A stretch of DNA of 21,161 nucleotides from JALZAA01 sp046727755 (GTDB taxonomy: Bacteria > Actinomycetota > Acidimicrobiia > IMCC26256 > JACDBD01). Below, one piece after another: positions 20,648-21,161 of this stretch; within the stretch, counting starts at the first letter, position 1, and every line of letters begins with the position of its first letter. The notes beneath the pieces are model-generated. The model searched no databases. It worked only from the letters and a program-made list of their open reading frames with translations, and had not been told where the DNA came from. A program made the position numbers and the translations under genes. Where the stretch lies: NCBI GenBank assembly GCA_046727755.1, contig JBKPDG010000123.1, positions 1-21,161 of the forward strand, read 5' to 3'.

Positions 20648-21161
20648 GCGCCGTTGCCCCGCCCGAGGAGCCACGCCGCATTGTCGCGGTAGAGCCCGGG
20701 CGCGCCGTTCGGATCGGACGTCGTGTCGTCGAGCGCGCGGTAGTCGTCGAGTGGCTGGGCGGTCCCCTCGGAGTGCGGGTAGTCGCTACAGCACATGAAC
20801 AAGTCGCCCACGCGCTGGATGAGCCGCTCGGGGCGCTCGTACGAGAACGCCGCCACGCGCACCTGCCGGCGGACGTACTCGCTCGGCGCCAGCGGGAGAT
20901 CGGCGATCGCCTGCCCATGCAGTCGGGTCACGAAGCGCACGCCGCCGTCGAGGTACATGAGGAACATCGGCAACCAGACCGCCGACAGCTCGATCACGCC
21001 GATGCGGAGCTCGGGTCGCCGCTCGAGCACGCCGTTGACGACCAGGTCGGACAGCGCGAGCGCAGCGGGCACCCAGAGGAACACGGACGACAGCACCGGG
21101 TTCGTCGGCTCCGGATCGCTGGCATACCAGGCCTCGTCGAAGGGTCGCTGCTGGTTCGCGA
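20644..21161 (-). CDS. Amidohydrolase family 2 protein, 5' end outside the window
   Basis: Only the C-terminal part, about 171 residues plus the stop codon, is visible; the frame runs open through the right edge. The segment contains a helix-rich stretch (PVLSSVFLWVPAALALSDLVVNGVLERRPELRIGV, given here in parts: LSDLVVNGVLERRP and LRIGVIELSAVW) and the family motif CCSDYPHSEGTAQP, whose Asp and His are the late barrel residues of amidohydrolase-2 proteins. This matches the layout of the complete amidohydrolase at 4062-5303, where the motif reads FETDYPHGD. The N-terminal metal motif lies beyond the window. It is coupled by a 4-bp overlap to the alpha/beta hydrolase. The substrate is unknown. 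Confidence 0.85.
   Translation of the reverse strand, partial: ANQQRPFDEAWYASDPEPTNPVLSSVFLWVPAALALSDLVVNGVLERRPELRIGVIELSAVWLPMFLMYLDGGVRFVTRLHGQAIADLPLAPSEYVRRQVRVAAFSYERPERLIQRVGDLFMCCSDYPHSEGTAQPLDDYRALDDTTSDPNGAPGLYRDNAAWLLGRGNGA

Noticed and set aside
1..21161. Mobile elements, CRISPR arrays, tRNA or rRNA genes
   Set aside because: I found no transposase or integrase motifs, no regularly spaced short repeats outside the coding 78-bp units, and no recognisable RNA gene. The HNH gene belongs to the DUF222 family and gives no sign of being an intron or homing element.

Overview
The window is high-GC, gene-dense bacterial chromosome, most likely from an actinobacterium and perhaps an Acidimicrobiia/Ilumatobacter-like lineage. 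The lineage is inferred from GTG/TTG starts, many leaderless-type promoters (a TANNNT hexamer 6-8 nt before the start codon), an actinobacterial-type LexA box, a DUF222-HNH gene, a short 3-Cys ferredoxin and an actinobacterial-type HisN. I support 22 protein genes, one of them cut by the right edge. I see no rRNA, tRNA, CRISPR array, insertion sequence or phage gene. No gap between genes exceeds about 160 bases.

Layout. (1) 16-2967: a fused two-domain acyl-CoA dehydrogenase (-) diverges from a DUF3472-like protein (+). (2) 3067-6736: a ferredoxin and an alpha/beta hydrolase (-) diverge, across only 19 bp, from an amidohydrolase and an amidase (+). (3) 6741-8848: a HisN-type phosphatase and an FGGY kinase (-), overlapping by 4 bp. 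(4) 8877-13687: a thiolase (-) diverges from SDR, acyl-CoA ligase, cysteine-dioxygenase-like cupin and MaoC-N-like hot-dog genes (+). (5) 13684-17331: a DUF222-HNH gene under an apparent SOS promoter, a small DUF6176-like protein, a methyltransferase/SnoaL/thioesterase operon and a DinB-like protein. (6) 17345-21161: a 771-residue repeat protein predicted to be one very long helix, then an alpha/beta hydrolase coupled to a second amidohydrolase that runs off the window.

How the genes fit together. The acyl-CoA ligase, acyl-CoA dehydrogenase, hot-dog protein, 17beta-HSD4-like SDR and thiolase could supply each step of a beta-oxidation cycle. The cupin dioxygenase-like protein, ferredoxin, amidohydrolases and amidase suggest breakdown of a functionalised carboxylic acid or amide, but the substrate cannot be read from the sequence.

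The most notable signals are: the 26-residue Trp-marked repeat protein; a LexA box filling the spacer of a near-consensus promoter, which moves the DUF222-HNH start downstream; a symmetric 7-bp element that can serve as -10 for two divergent leaderless genes; and a hisN gene whose expected start codon is ATC.
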